A stretch of 64,000 nt of DNA from Plasmodium brasilianum (Eukaryota; Apicomplexa; Aconoidasida; Haemosporida; Plasmodiidae), in contig NC_090119.1 of assembly GCF_023973825.1 (NCBI RefSeq), positions 186,001-250,000 on the forward strand, read 5' to 3'. This document shows positions 1 to 11,879 of this stretch, piece by piece (the first letter of the stretch is position 1; each line of letters starts with the position of its first letter). The notes beneath the pieces were generated by a model that was not told the DNA's origin, ran no database searches, and saw only the letters and a program-made list of their open reading frames with translations. Both the position numbers and the translations under genes were made by a program.

Positions 1-355
1 ATTGTTGATACACGTGGTGGGGAGGGCACAGACACACATATATAAATACGTGTATTGATAAACAAATAAATAAATATATAAACGAAAAAATAAAAGAATA
101 AATAAACAAATGAATAAACAAATATATAAATGAATAAATACAAACACACATGATGCACTATAACATGCAATGTGTGTTAAGTTTTAAAAAAAAAAAAGGT
201 CAAATATTAACAACTATTTAAAAATTAATTTTATAAAAACTATCTAAAAAACATTAACAGACAAGTGGTGAGATGGCGAAATAGGAAAATATCCTTCGCG
301 CATACATACGTGCGCATGTGTGTATACAGATACATACACATATTCACGTATGGAA

Positions 356-402
<47 letters not shown>

Positions 403-715
403 TCGAATATACATATTAATTTCAAATGCTGTTCTTTATAAGTTTTTTTTTTTTTTTCCTTTTCATTTCTCCTTTTTGATATATTTAAGGTTCAAACTTT
501 TCGGGTGCATTTTTTGGTTGGGTCGTGATTTCTCCTCCTGTACTAATGCACCGTGCATATGTATATGTACAGGTACATGCACACGCATACATGTGTGTAT
601 ATGGGTGTATATATGCATGGACATATATATCCACAGAGCACAACTTGCGCGCAAAAGAAAGGGTCAAAGTCTAAAAAATAAAAAATGTTAAATTGCCAAC
701 TCCTCCATATCACTT
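1..715. other. Intergenic, downstream of oTPT
   Basis: No gene seen. The stretch holds AT microsatellites (a TA run at about 357-400), A/T homopolymers and an RY-alternating tract near 550-640. It is 3' to the transporter on the minus strand and probably includes that gene's 3' UTR. Confidence 0.6.
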
Positions 716-1756
716 CTAAAACACTGAATAGAGGAACGCACCAAATAGTGCGACAGCCGATCCAATGGCACCGAGTACAGTCATCTGTGTTTGGAAAATA
801 ATAATAGAGGATACGATAATAACAACTCGCTTTATAGAATTTGCTACAGCATGGGTAACTTGGTTTACCTTTTCTAAACAAATAAAAGCGACTTCGTTAT
901 TTAAGTAATACCATACTCCACTTAAAAGGATTTTTAAAGCAATTTCATTAAAAGAATGGGATAACTGTAAATCTTTATGGTTAACTAAAAAATTGTATGA
1001 TGCCTTACCCTCAAATAATAAAACCAATGGTAATGACATAAGAGCTGAAATAATAGTAATTAATGCATATATATTTGAAGCATTTAAATTTTCACCCAAT
1101 ACTGATTTTTGTGCCATCATTTTTTTTGCAAATATAGATCTCATAGATGAACCAAAATTAGAAATCGTTGCACAACAAAATGATAACCAAGTAAAATGTA
1201 ATTCTTTCATAGATGCACATATAACTCCCCCAACAATAATAAACAAAGAAATATATTTATTAAATTTTAAATACTGTTTTAGTAATATTATTGATAACAC
1301 GGCTGTAAATACTGGTTCACATGCTTTAACAACATGTGTAAAAGATACAGTCGTTGAAGACATAGACATAACGGCACCCAAGTGAACTAATATATGGCAA
1401 AAACTTTGTATACATATATTTTTTATGAACAAGTCATATGAAAAAATTTTTGGTACTTTCTTAAATCCTGTTATCCAATATATAAATATAAACATCCATC
1501 CTGTAAATAATTGAACTGAACTAATAAGCCATGGTAATTTTATCATATTTAATGCTTTTTTATTATCCACATTGTACATTACATTTAATGCATACCAGGT
1601 AAGAAATAACATTAATAATTTTATTTTCTCATACAATGCATAGAATGATCCTCTGCCTTTTATAATGTTATCTGTCTGCTTATCTGAATACGCTTCATTT
1701 ATAGTAATAGGGAAAGTTCCATATTCGTTTTTCTCGTTATCTTTCATTATTACCAT
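716..1756 (-). CDS. oTPT: Triose-phosphate transporter of the apicoplast outer membrane (oTPT)
   Basis: Single open frame of 346 codons encoding a polytopic membrane protein of the drug/metabolite and plastid phosphate translocator family. About ten hydrophobic segments follow a short polar N-terminus. Family-like landmarks are visible: HVVKACEPVFTAVLS in the middle and NQVTHAVANSIKRVVIIVSS near the C-terminus, the K/R-containing regions that line the substrate path. Known of the family in Plasmodium: two paralogues exchange phosphorylated C3 compounds and phosphate across apicoplast membranes. The outer-membrane form lacks a cleaved bipartite leader, and this protein has none, which favours oTPT over iTPT. 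Length (about 340 residues) also fits oTPT. The second Met, three codons in (1747), is an equally possible start. The gene is the leftmost of a block syntenic with P. falciparum chromosome 5 and is transcribed away from the ceramide-synthase-like gene. Confidence 0.93.
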   Translation of the reverse strand: MVIMKDNEKNEYGTFPITINEAYSDKQTDNIIKGRGSFYALYEKIKLLMLFLTWYALNVMYNVDNKKALNMIKLPWLISSVQLFTGWMFIFIYWITGFKKVPKIFSYDLFIKNICIQSFCHILVHLGAVMSMSSTTVSFTHVVKACEPVFTAVLSIILLKQYLKFNKYISLFIIVGGVICASMKELHFTWLSFCCATISNFGSSMRSIFAKKMMAQKSVLGENLNASNIYALITIISALMSLPLVLLFEGKASYNFLVNHKDLQLSHSFNEIALKILLSGVWYYLNNEVAFICLEKVNQVTHAVANSIKRVVIIVSSIIIFQTQMTVLGAIGSAVALFGAFLYSVF

Positions 1757-3341
1757 AATATGTATTGTAGAAACGTTCTAAAGTGCTTAGTGTCGTTATA
1801 CAGTAATGGGCTTCCTGGACTGTGAAGAAGGATGCGGCAAGGCCTGATAGCGAGTATTTGAAATACAAACGCGCCAATGTAGCACATGCGTGTGTGTTTG
1901 CGTGTGTGTTTGCGTGTATGTATACGTGTACGTATATACGTTTACTTACAAATATACATACATACACTAGTACGAGTAGGTGTTCCTTTACGTGTACGTG
2001 CACGAGAACCTATCCCGATGAGCGCTATTCAATTGATTAAATTTTATGTAAAAATAATTAAGAAAACATTAAAAATTTAATGTACCCCTCTACACGTTTT
2101 GCGTTTATTGGTTTAACTTGTCACTTGTGAGAAGTTTATATACATGTGAAGCACATCAGTATTTAAATACTAAAAAAAAAAAAATAAACAAATATAAACT
2201 CAAATACATATATTATGCGTATATATATATATATATATATGTACATATATATGTACACTCGTTACTTGCATAAAAATAAAGTATATGTTACATTATACAA
2301 GTAAACTTCATAAGTTAGTACTGCGTACAGCTCGAAGGAGTTTGTTCGTACCGTTCAGTTTAAAGAAAAAAAAAAATATATATATATTATTTGATTAAAT
2401 ATGTCATAACTATGTACATAATTTTATGTTTATAATTATATGTATAAATATATAAATGTAAATATATATATATAAATGTAAATATATATATATACATAGT
2501 ACATATGTATATGCGCAATGTGCCGAACGTATTTATTATACACAATTCTACTATTAATATAACTGCTTATAAGCGTATATATATTTATTTGCTAACAAGG
2601 CTAAAGCATGCACTGAAAAAAATAAAACTCAAAAGAATGAGTCGTTAAATGACGATGCTTCTCTCACTGCATTACGTTCGGTTATACGATGCTTCAACAT
2701 TACTACACAAGCAAGAAATAATAATAAAGTATGTAGAATAGTTATTCGTGCCAATAATAAACGTCAGGGCCACCTTGTTTTCTCGCAAATACAGTAGTAA
2801 GGAAGTTCGTACATGTACAATACATATGTACATATATAAATCTATATACATAAATATATCTATATATATATATATATATATAGATATATATATATATACA
2901 CAAAAAAAAATATATAAATATAAATATATATATATAATATTTACATAATTATTTATTTGCTGAATGCTCATTTATCTGTTTATATGTAATTTATTTATTG
3001 GTGTTTCATTTATTTGTTTATTTTTCTGTTTGATTGTTCATTTATCTGTTTATTTGTTTAAGTACCATCTATATATATATATATATATATGTGTATATTA
3101 ATAATTGTGGGGGGCTTGCCGGAATTCGAAAAAAATCCAAGCCGTGAACACAAGTACTCGAGTACGAATGAGCGCTTAAACAAATGTACAGTACAACGAA
3201 ATATTTTTTTATTTCTTCTTTATATTTATAATTTATAATTTATTTAGTTTTTATTTTTTCGCTTTTATTTTTTCTTTTTAGTTTTTATATTTTCGCTTTT
3301 ATTTTTTCTTAATTTTTATTTTCTCTTTTTCGTTTTTTCTC
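1757..3341. other. Intergenic, upstream of oTPT
   Basis: Mostly AT-rich, with TA microsatellites at about 2220-2240, 2860-2895 and 3070-3090. A GC-richer island at 1757-1890 lies directly upstream of the transporter start and another at 2640-2815. Both stay open in some frames but have no recognisable product. They are probably 5' UTR or promoter sequence. Confidence 0.4.
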
Positions 3342-3433
3342 ATGCGTTTGCCAGAGCAGGGATGCATCAACCAGTTAAGTACAAAAAAACAAAATTATCA
3401 TCTTGGGGCTATAACTATAAGAACGTAAAAATA

Positions 3434-3467
<34 letters not shown>

Positions 3468-4960
3468 AATGTAGAATATTATATGAAGAGCAAAAAGTGC
3501 TTCAACTTCAATGCATTTTTGCTGCCATAGAGAACAGTACAGATCTTTTCTTTAGGTTAGTATAAAAAGGAAAAAAATAATATACCCTATAATTTAGTAC
3601 CTAAGTAGTAAAACATATATTTTTATTAAGAAAATAGAAATATTTGTGTTTAGGTTGACATAATAATAAACAGATGAAAAATGTATTACTTGCTTTACTG
3701 TTCTTTTTTTTTTTTTGAAGTAAAATTTTTTTTTTTTTTTTTTTTTACTTCATCGTTTTGAAGTTTTTTTCCCTTTTATAAATTTGACAAATTTGTAATT
3801 GATGAATATTGCATTTAAAGTAGAAAAATGCAGAAATAAAAAAAAAAAATAAAAAAAAAAAATTATAAAAGAGCAAAATAGCTAAGCGACATATTGTCAT
3901 AATAACATAGAATAGCTGTACGAATAATGGAACTCACAAAATATTCAAATGAGTTAAAAAAGGACAACAGTATAACGTAAGCGGTTGATATATATGGTAC
4001 GGTTGAAAAAGGAATTAACATAAAAGTTGTACATACGTACGTACAAACATACAAACATGCGCAACTACGTGGGTGCATATGAGATCTATTCATTTCGTTG
4101 TTATTCTATATCACTGTGTGTTACAAAAAACTAAAAGTAAGTTTCGTGGATAGGTCGGAGGTTTTATAGCGTGCAAAGATGTGTATACTCTTAGTTAATA
4201 TATGTACTTGTATATATATATATATAGGTACGTATATGTATGTATAATTGTATTTATAGTAGTCCATTTTCTGACCATTTTGTGAAAGGAGTAAAAGTGG
4301 CAGTCTGTGTTATATCACATGAGTTCTATTTGTAACCCGTTCGCAGTTACAGTTTATTTTTTACAAATTTTTTTGTTCTCTTATAAAAATTGGCTCTTTT
4401 TTTTCTTTTTTTTTTTTTAATGCACATGTAGTGCTATTTTAGGGTATGTAAATATAGACTTATCCGTGGTACTTGCATTTATGTATACACATTTTTCCTT
4501 AACAGACAAAATAGGGTGCTTATAGTTACTCGAGTGTACATGGGGGGGGGAGAGAAATAATACAGCTATTTTGGTAAATTGGCATAAGAACACTTTCATC
4601 CCATTACTCTCTTATAATAGTGTTACTATTTTATTTTATATTCCGCCCCCCTTCCTCTCTTGATTATTTGCTTTATATCGTTCTGTTTTACGTTTATTCT
4701 TGTAAAAGCAAGTCAACTAATAACATGGTCGATATTATTTTCTTCTGTTCTATTCCTTTTATATGTAAAACGTGATGAACTCTGTATAGCACTTATTGGA
4801 TTTATTTTTAGCAATTGCATGGGGGTTAAAAAAAAAAAAAAAAAAAAAATCGAAAAAACAAAAAGGCAAAAAAGCTAAAAATCTAAAAAGCAGGAGAACA
4901 AAACATTTCATTAAAGGAGGATTTTTATTTTTTTTTAATTAGAAAAATAAAAAGCTGTAA
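3342..4960 (+). CDS. Putative six-exon gene for a small membrane protein (hand-built model)
   Basis: Proposed exons are 3342-3424, 3475-3555, 3911-3976, 4263-4331, 4713-4824 and 4943-4960, giving 142 residues. All five introns start GT and end AG. The four internal junctions up to exon 5 are all phase 2 and the last is phase 0, so the frame stays open from ATG to TAA. The best splice signals are GTAAGC after exon 3 and the pyrimidine-rich acceptor before exon 6. Intron 1 is only 50 nt and largely a TA microsatellite, which is a weakness. The C-terminal half is hydrophobic: residues around QLITWSILFSSVLFLLY and LCIALIGFIFSNCMG look like two membrane spans separated by VKRDE. I do not recognise the family; a resemblance to Asterix/WDR83OS-type small ER proteins is only a weak impression. 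Exon 5 is the best-supported part. Confidence 0.38.
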
Positions 4961-5381
4961 TTTGATAATAACACATTGAATGTTTTGATCCCTATGAATA
5001 TCTTTTTTATTTTATTTTTTAAATCTACTTAGTTGAGATTAAATCTAGTTTTACCTTTTTTCACAAACCGTAACGGTAAGGATTCGAATTTTTATTTCCT
5101 CTCATTAAGTAAAAAGGAAAAGCACATAAGATATAATTCTATAATCCTAATTATAATTTGAAGGGAAAATAAAATTAGCTATATATTTTTTTTTTTTTAT
5201 TCCTTATAATTGCTCCCTCCATTATTTCTTCCTTTGTGCTTTTTTTATTAGTATAAATACATTGCCATTTATTATTATGTAAATGAAGAAGGGAAAAATT
5301 ATCTATATGTACCGTTGTTACGGACTATTTTTATATGTAGTATAATTATGTACATATAATAGTATGCAATTAAGCAGTAGG

Positions 5382-5412
<31 letters not shown>

Positions 5413-5929
5413 CTTGTGTGAATGATTCGTATACAAACAGAATACTACCCAAATAAGACGCTCTGCTTGAAGCAGCCTTTTTTTTTTTTTTTTTTCCTTC
5501 TTCTTTTTCTACTTCTGTTAAACATATGGAGTGAGTAGAGTAAATAACGATTTATAAAATTATTATTTCTTGGATGAGTAATATTCGTGCCCACTTGTGT
5601 CATTTTGTGTTTTTGCTTATGTTGCCTTAACTTTTGTACTAAATATAAATGTTTAGGCTTATTATTATTATTTTATTTTTTTTTAAATTTAAATTAAGCA
5701 TATTGTAAAAAGGAAAATTATTAAGATATAATTAATATAAAGTTCTTTTTTGAATTGTAACAAGTGTAGCCCTGAAAAAATGGACAAAACATGGTTGAAC
5801 TATTACTGCTTGTCTTTTCCCTTTTATTATTAATAAAAAATATGAACCATTTAAAAGAACATATTTTGAATAGGTGGTTTGCGCTGGGAAATAGGCAGAA
5901 AGAGGTATATACTACCTTTACTATTTATT

Positions 5930-6165
5930 CGTTTATTTATTTATTCATTTGTTTATTTGTTCATTTGTTTATTTGTTTATTTGTTCATTTGTTTATTTGT
6001 TCATTTGTTTATTTGTTTATTTGTTCATTTGTTTATTTGTTCATTTGTTTATTTGTTCATTTGTTTATTTGTTCATTTGTTTATTTGTTCATTTGTTTAT
6101 TTGTTTATTTGTTTATTTGTTCATTTGTTTATTTGTTCATTTGTTTATTTGTTCATTTGTTTATT
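5930..6165. repeat. TTTGTTTA/TTTGTTCA tandem array
   Basis: About 235 bp of 8-nt units, TTTGTTTA and TTTGTTCA, in irregular alternation, ending in a T-run. No stop interrupts several frames, so it produces spurious open frames of FICLFVH type. Intergenic. Confidence 0.9.
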
Positions 6166-7284
6166 TTTTTTTTTTTTTTTAAAACATACGAACTGTTTCA
6201 AATGGCTTAGTCTGTTTATTGTAACACTTAAAAAAGAATACAAAAAAAAAAAAAAGACATGTCTGCTCAAGTTTTCTTATTTCATTGAACACTGTTCAGT
6301 GTTAACTTGCGTATATTTAACTGATTTACAGATTTTACTCTTTTTACGCTACTTACACGTCCTACTCAATTTACACTACTTACACATTTTACTTAATTTA
6401 TACAATTGTTAACTCGTTTTGTTCCCTCTTTTTTTATATTTTTTTTTTTTTTTTTCCCCTAACTTGACAGTGCTTAAGCTAGAGAAGTTAACTATTACAT
6501 TTCACTACGTTGAAGGGAAAATAAAATAAAAATAAAAGTAAAAATAAAAGTAAAAATAAAAAAGTAGTATAAAGGGGAAAGCAGCATTAATAAACAAGAA
6601 CTAAGAAAATTAATAAAGCTTCCTTTTTTTAATGAATTAGCGTGAGTAATTAAAATCGGATTTCGTCCTCCTTATCCTATTCATCATTTTTTCTTTTTTT
6701 CTTTTTTTCTTTTTTTTTCTTTTTTTTTTCTTTTTTAAATATTCCTTTAATTTCCCTCAGTTCATCTTAATTTTATTTTATTACACTCAGTTCTATTTCT
6801 TTTTACTTTAAGTAATTTTGTTTCATTTTTTTTTATTTTGTTTTTCTTCTTATCTCTTCTTTTTATTTTATTTTGTTTTATTCTGTTTTATTCTGTTTTA
6901 CTTCTTATCTTTTCTTATCTTTTCTTATCTTTTCTTTTCTTTTCATTTTATTTTATTAGTATCCTTACTTTTTTGTTTATTTCCTATCATTCAAATTGCA
7001 TACTTTGCGCGTTGCAGTACAGTGGGCATGTACATTTGTAAATTTTACTGAACATTATTTTTTAGTGAAATGTCTCTTCCTTTGTTAACTTTTTGTGTAT
7101 TTCGCGTTTATGTTTTCCTTGCATTCAATTTTTCATCACTCCATGTTAGCTTCATGTTAGCTTCATATTAGCTTTATGTTCAATTTTTTTTTACTTCATA
7201 TTTCCATTGTGTGTATTTCTTGTTCATGTTAACACTTTGATTGCTCTGTGTTTCCTTTGTGTTAACGCTTTTTTTATTTTTTCC

Positions 7285-7380
7285 TTGCCCTTTCTTTGCC
7301 CTTTCCTTGCCCATTCTTTGCCCATTCTTTGCCCTTTCTTTGCCCATTCTTTGCCCTTTCTTTGCCCTTTCTTTACTTTT
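7285..7380. repeat. CCCTTTCTTTG/CCCATTCTTTG tandem array
   Basis: Roughly eight to nine degenerate 11-nt units with C/A exchange at one position. It lies in the T-rich intergenic region upstream of the ceramide-synthase-like gene. Confidence 0.8.
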
Positions 7381-8259
7381 TATTTCTCTTTGCATACTTC
7401 TCGTTTACTCTGTAATTAATTCTTATTTACTTCCTATTTACTTTTTGTTTACTTCCTGTTTACTTCCTGTTTACTTTTTATTTACTTCTTATTTTCTTAT
7501 CTCTTTATGTTCATGTTTTGTTCAACTTATATTTTATTTTATTTTTTTTATTGAGGGCTTGTGTAAAACCGGGGGGGAAACGATTTTTTGGAAAATATCA
7601 CATGAGTATTAAGTATTTTCATTTTTGTTACTATGTATAACCATATATTTTTTTATTTTTTTCTCTTTTTTTTTTAAAAATAATTTAGTGTTATTAACCT
7701 TTGTAGGTTAATGTTAAAACTTTTTAGCAGTTGCGCAAGAGTAGAGAGGTTATTGTTCCATTTGGGGGAGTGATATTATTAAAAAAAAAGGAGGGAAAGC
7801 AACTTCCATAAGTGCGCACGTACATATATTTGTATATGTGTGTGGGTACCTGTATGTATATTTGTTTAATCCTTTTTTTGTGTATATTGTAGGAGTTAAG
7901 TACCCCTACTTCAACAACTCCCTCCATTTTTTAGACTATTTTTTTGAGCTTTTTTTTTTTTTTTTTTTTTTAAAATATAAGGAAATATAATTAAGGGAAT
8001 GAAATTAAGGAAACGATTAAGTGATAACACCTGTTTGGCATATTTTTCCCCTTCATTTTTTTTTTACTTCCTCATTGTGCTTGTAATTCCTGTTCATTTG
8101 TGTTATCATTTGGGTTATATATCCATTCCTTTAGTGTAATAGCTCCTACTGTTCGACCATTCCTTTTGTGTACTAACTTCCTAGTTGTTTCTATATTCCA
8201 TTTGTAGTTGGTGTATCTTTTATATATATACCCATATCTCCCGTCCGTTCCTTCTTAGA

Positions 8260-10779
8260 ATGAAATTGGATACAATATTTAAACTTTTATTATGCGTAGT
8301 CATTCTTTTCACAATACAACAAATATGGCCATTACATGAAATAAGGAGTACATTACAAAATGGAAGACTGTTGTTGCATATTAAAAATGCATTCACTAAA
8401 GTACAATCAAATTTTAGTATTCATTTAATCCAGAAAGAATTGACAAGTTTTTATGATGATGAGTACATAGTCCCGAAACCCAGTTATTTTATCTTTTTCG
8501 TTATATGTGGATGTTTCACTTTTATCGGCAAATATATTTTAAACAAGTTGTCTAATCCCATAGGAGAGAGGATGATACCGAAAAAGTAAGTAGTGAGAAC
8601 AGGATATATGTTTCGCTCGTTATGTTTCTGTTTTTCCATGTGCATCCCATCATGTAGGTGCATTGGTGTAGTACACATGTACATATACACGCATAAAGAC
8701 ATACATACGTATGAGTATACGAACATATGCATATTTACATTTACATGTTTCAAGTACCGTTCAACTGTAACACATTTTTAATTAAGCTCAAATGACAAAG
8801 GGCTCGAGCAAACAGACAATCTTATATTACATTATAGTATGTTCTACTTCCGCATCTCAGTATGTTTTTTCCTCTCCGTTTTCATTTATCATCTTCTTTT
8901 CTGTTCGTCGGAACGTCATTTTGTAATTTTTGCACGAAGTTTAATTGTACGATATTGTATTTAATATGATGTATGTAAAGTGATATAATGTAACATTGCG
9001 CGATGTAACATTGTTTTATTTTTTATTTATTTTTTTTTTTTTTTGCGCAGCAAGTGGAGTCAGCGGATACGAAAAATAAAAGTAGAAAGATTCAACTTAA
9101 TGTTTTTTAACTTGTTTTACTTTTCGCTAATCAGCACTTTTGGTTTTGTTGCACTGAGGTATCAAACGTACTTCCCCGTGGAGATGGGGGGCGAAGGAAA
9201 TTTGAACGACTATTTTGTGGGTTTGGCTCGAAAAAAAAAAAAAAATTAAAAATACTTAATAGACTAAAATAAAACAATACCTAATAGAAAAATAATACAA
9301 AATAATACAAAATAATACAAAATAATACAAAATAAAACAAAATAAAACAAAATAATACAAAATAAAACAAAATAAAACAAAATAATACAAAATAATACAA
9401 AATAATACAAAATAATACAAAATAATACAAAATAATACAAAATAATACAAAATAAAACAAAATAAAACAAAATAATACAAAATAATACAAAATAATACAA
9501 AATAAAACAAAATAATACAAAATAATACAAAATAATACAAAATAATACAAAATAATACAAAATAAAACAAAATAAAACAAAATAATACAAAATAAAACAA
9601 AATAAAACAAAATAATACAAAATAATACAAAATAATACAAAATAATACAAAATAATACAAAATAATACAAAATAATACAAAATAAAACAAAATAAAACAA
9701 AATAATACAAAATAATACAAAATAATACAAAATAAAACAAAATAATACAAAATAATACAAAATAATACAAAATAATACAAAATAATACAAAATAATACAA
9801 AATAATACAAAATAAAACAAAATAATACAAAATAAAACAAAATAAAACAAAATAAAACAAAATAATACAAAATAATACAAAATAATACAAAATAAATGCA
9901 AATGTTTGCGGGGAGTGCTATTTTGCTGTGGTTGTACTTGTAGAGGTTTACACACATTCATGTTTCTCCTTTTTTTCATGTCCTTGTTTTTTCCATTTTT
10001 TCACATCCCTTTTTTTCTTCTTTCTTGTAGGATATCCCAATCAGAAGACGTCTAATTTAGTGCACATGTATTATTTTTTAAATGGAGGTTACCTGTTGAC
10101 ATCCGTTTATTCTCTACTGATGTCGGAGAAGCTGCCAGATTTTTATGAAAATTTCCTGCAGCACCTGTGTGCAATAATACTTGTTTATTTTTCGTACAGC
10201 CAAAACTTTATAAGGGTTGGATCGGTCATCATGTTGTGTCACGACATATGCGAGGTTTTCTCGTCAGCGTAGGGAAAGAAGAAGCGAAAAAAAAAAAAAA
10301 AAATAGGTTTCATAGCAGTACCCATAGAATAGTGTTCGCACGTGTACTTCTCTGCTTTATTTTTATACCTCGTGCACTTACTTCACTACACTCACTTTTT
10401 TTTTTTTTTTTTTTTTTTTTTTTCCCCATTTCCCCACCTTTACAGTTGCCGCGTTTTCGTTGACACGAGATACAAACTAGTTACTGTGAGTTCGTTCTGC
10501 ATATTATTTTCAAGTTGGGGTTTTTTAAGATTGTACATATTTGCAAAACGATGTATTTTACCAGTTCACAGAAATTTTACTATGTTCAGATCAATGTTAC
10601 CAGCAGAAACTTTGATATGGCTTATTTTTTTAATGTTAGTTATTTTATTAATGAACACTTATTGGCTTGTTTTGATGGCAAAGATGTTTGTGCATTTTGT
10701 TACAAGTGGAAAGACCGAAGATATATTGACCAGAGCCACGGAGATTGAACAGAACGAGAGAAGGAAGAAAATTACGTAG
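8260..10779 (+). CDS. TLC/LAG1-domain protein, ceramide-synthase-like, four exons
   Basis: Exons 8260-8585, 9051-9220, 10031-10268 and 10446-10779 join in frame (1068 nt, 355 residues) using donors GTAAGT, GTTTGG and GTAGGG and pyrimidine-rich AG acceptors. The frame is also open upstream to an in-frame ATG at 8185, but the Met at 8260 directly precedes a hydrophobic segment. The product has several membrane segments and a LAG1-type core: LPDFYENFLQHLCAIILVYF, then FSYSQNFIRVGSVIML and CHDICEVF. These correspond to the family's H-H, SY..N..R.G and HD.. blocks. The family N-acylates sphingoid bases in the ER to form (dihydro)ceramide. The first histidine of the usual HH pair reads Gln here, so activity is uncertain. 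Intron 2 contains a 600-bp decamer array. The gene faces the SET gene convergently. Confidence 0.82.
9291..9890. repeat. Decamer array AATAATACAA/AATAAAACAA inside an intron
   Basis: About 60 perfect head-to-tail 10-nt units with no indels. Only two variants occur, differing at the sixth base (T or A), in an irregular order. The array lies wholly in intron 2 (9221-10030) of the ceramide-synthase-like gene. Because ten is not a multiple of three, all minus frames stay open and give spurious FVLFCIILYY-type translations. Confidence 0.95.
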
Positions 10780-10809
10780 AAAATAAGAGGGCATATGACA
10801 GCGCTTTTT

Positions 10810-11205
10810 TTGTATATTTAGTATATTTAGTATATTTGATATATTTATTATATTTGGTATGTTTAGCATATTTGGTATGTTTAGCATATTTGGTATATTT
10901 AGTATATTTAGTATATTTGGTATATTTAGTATGTTTAGCATATTTGGTATATTTAGTATATTTAGTATATTTAGTATATTTGGTATATTTAGTACATTTG
11001 GTATATTTAGTATATTTGGTATGTTTAGCATATTTGGTATGTTTAGCATATTTGGTATATTTAGTATATTTGGTATATTTAGTACATTTGGTATATTTAG
11101 TATATTTGGTATATTTAGTACATTTGGTATATTTAGTATATTTGGTATGTTTAGCATATTTGGTATATTTAGTATATTTGGTATATTTAGTACATTTGTA
11201 CATTT
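10810..11205. repeat. 9-nt tandem array TATATTTAG/TATATTTGG and variants
   Basis: About 44 units of 9 nt between the converging ceramide-synthase-like and SET genes. Main variants are TATATTTAG, TATATTTGG, TATGTTTAG, CATATTTGG and TACATTTGG. Higher-order blocks are repeated, for example TATGTTTAG followed by CATATTTGG. Unit length is a multiple of three, hence open frames on both strands, but no gene is implied. Confidence 0.92.
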
Positions 11206-11879
11206 AGTTTATTTGATCTCCTTTTTCTTCCATTTTTTTTTTTTTTTTGCAGTTTTCTTCATTTTCATTATCATTTTTTTAGTTATCAACGTACAGTTTT
11301 CTCCTAAGCTTTTTACCCCTTCTTTACCTTTTTTTCCCTTGTGCTTATCCCATTTGTTCAACAATAAAAAGGCAATTCATTTTTTGGTGTCGACCTCAAC
11401 GTTTACGTTAACTTCGATTTCAACATCCATTTCATTTTTTTTTTTTCTTTTTACAAGTAATCGCAATTTTTTTTAATTGAAAATTTGTGAGAATATAAAA
11501 CAAGGTAATCAAAAAAGGAGCAAAACATGTCTGAGCAAAGTAATATACATACAAAAAAAAAAGTACTCAAAACACATGAGCATCCTTTTGGCTGTTTTGG
11601 AGCAGAATATATCATGCATGTGTTGACGCATATCTACACACATTTTTTTGTACAAACACACACTTGAACATACTGTATATATATATTTATATATATGCAT
11701 ATAAGTGTATATATACTTGCGTGTACATTTAATCGCGGAAGGGGAACAAACGTGAAGGTCTTTCTTACCGCTCTTGTAATGCTGAGTAGTGAGAAGGTGT
11801 CAAAAAATTAACAGGCCTAACAGATGGCAAATATACTAACCTATGAAAAGATACTAAAAGGTTAATTAGTCAATAACTT
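11206..11879. other. Intergenic 3' region between converging genes
   Basis: T-rich sequence and 3' UTR-like sequence of the SET gene. I see no gene. Confidence 0.5.

Larger units (their letters stand above)
4961..8259. other. Intergenic, upstream of the ceramide-synthase-like gene
   Basis: Low-complexity sequence dominated by T-rich tracts, poly-A/T runs and two tandem arrays listed separately (5930-6165, 7285-7380). I see no convincing coding exon. Confidence 0.5.

Noticed and set aside
5791..6412. Long plus open frames rich in FICLFVH
   Set aside because: They arise from the TTTGTTTA/TTTGTT CA array, which lacks stops in every plus frame.
9256..9979. Three long overlapping minus-strand open frames (over 200 codons each)
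   Set aside because: They are translations of the decamer array in the ceramide-synthase-like intron; no frame has non-repetitive content.
10648..11476. Open frames of LNIPN, KYTKYTK, YLVYLV and FSIFGI type
   Set aside because: All come from the stop-free 9-nt array between converging genes.
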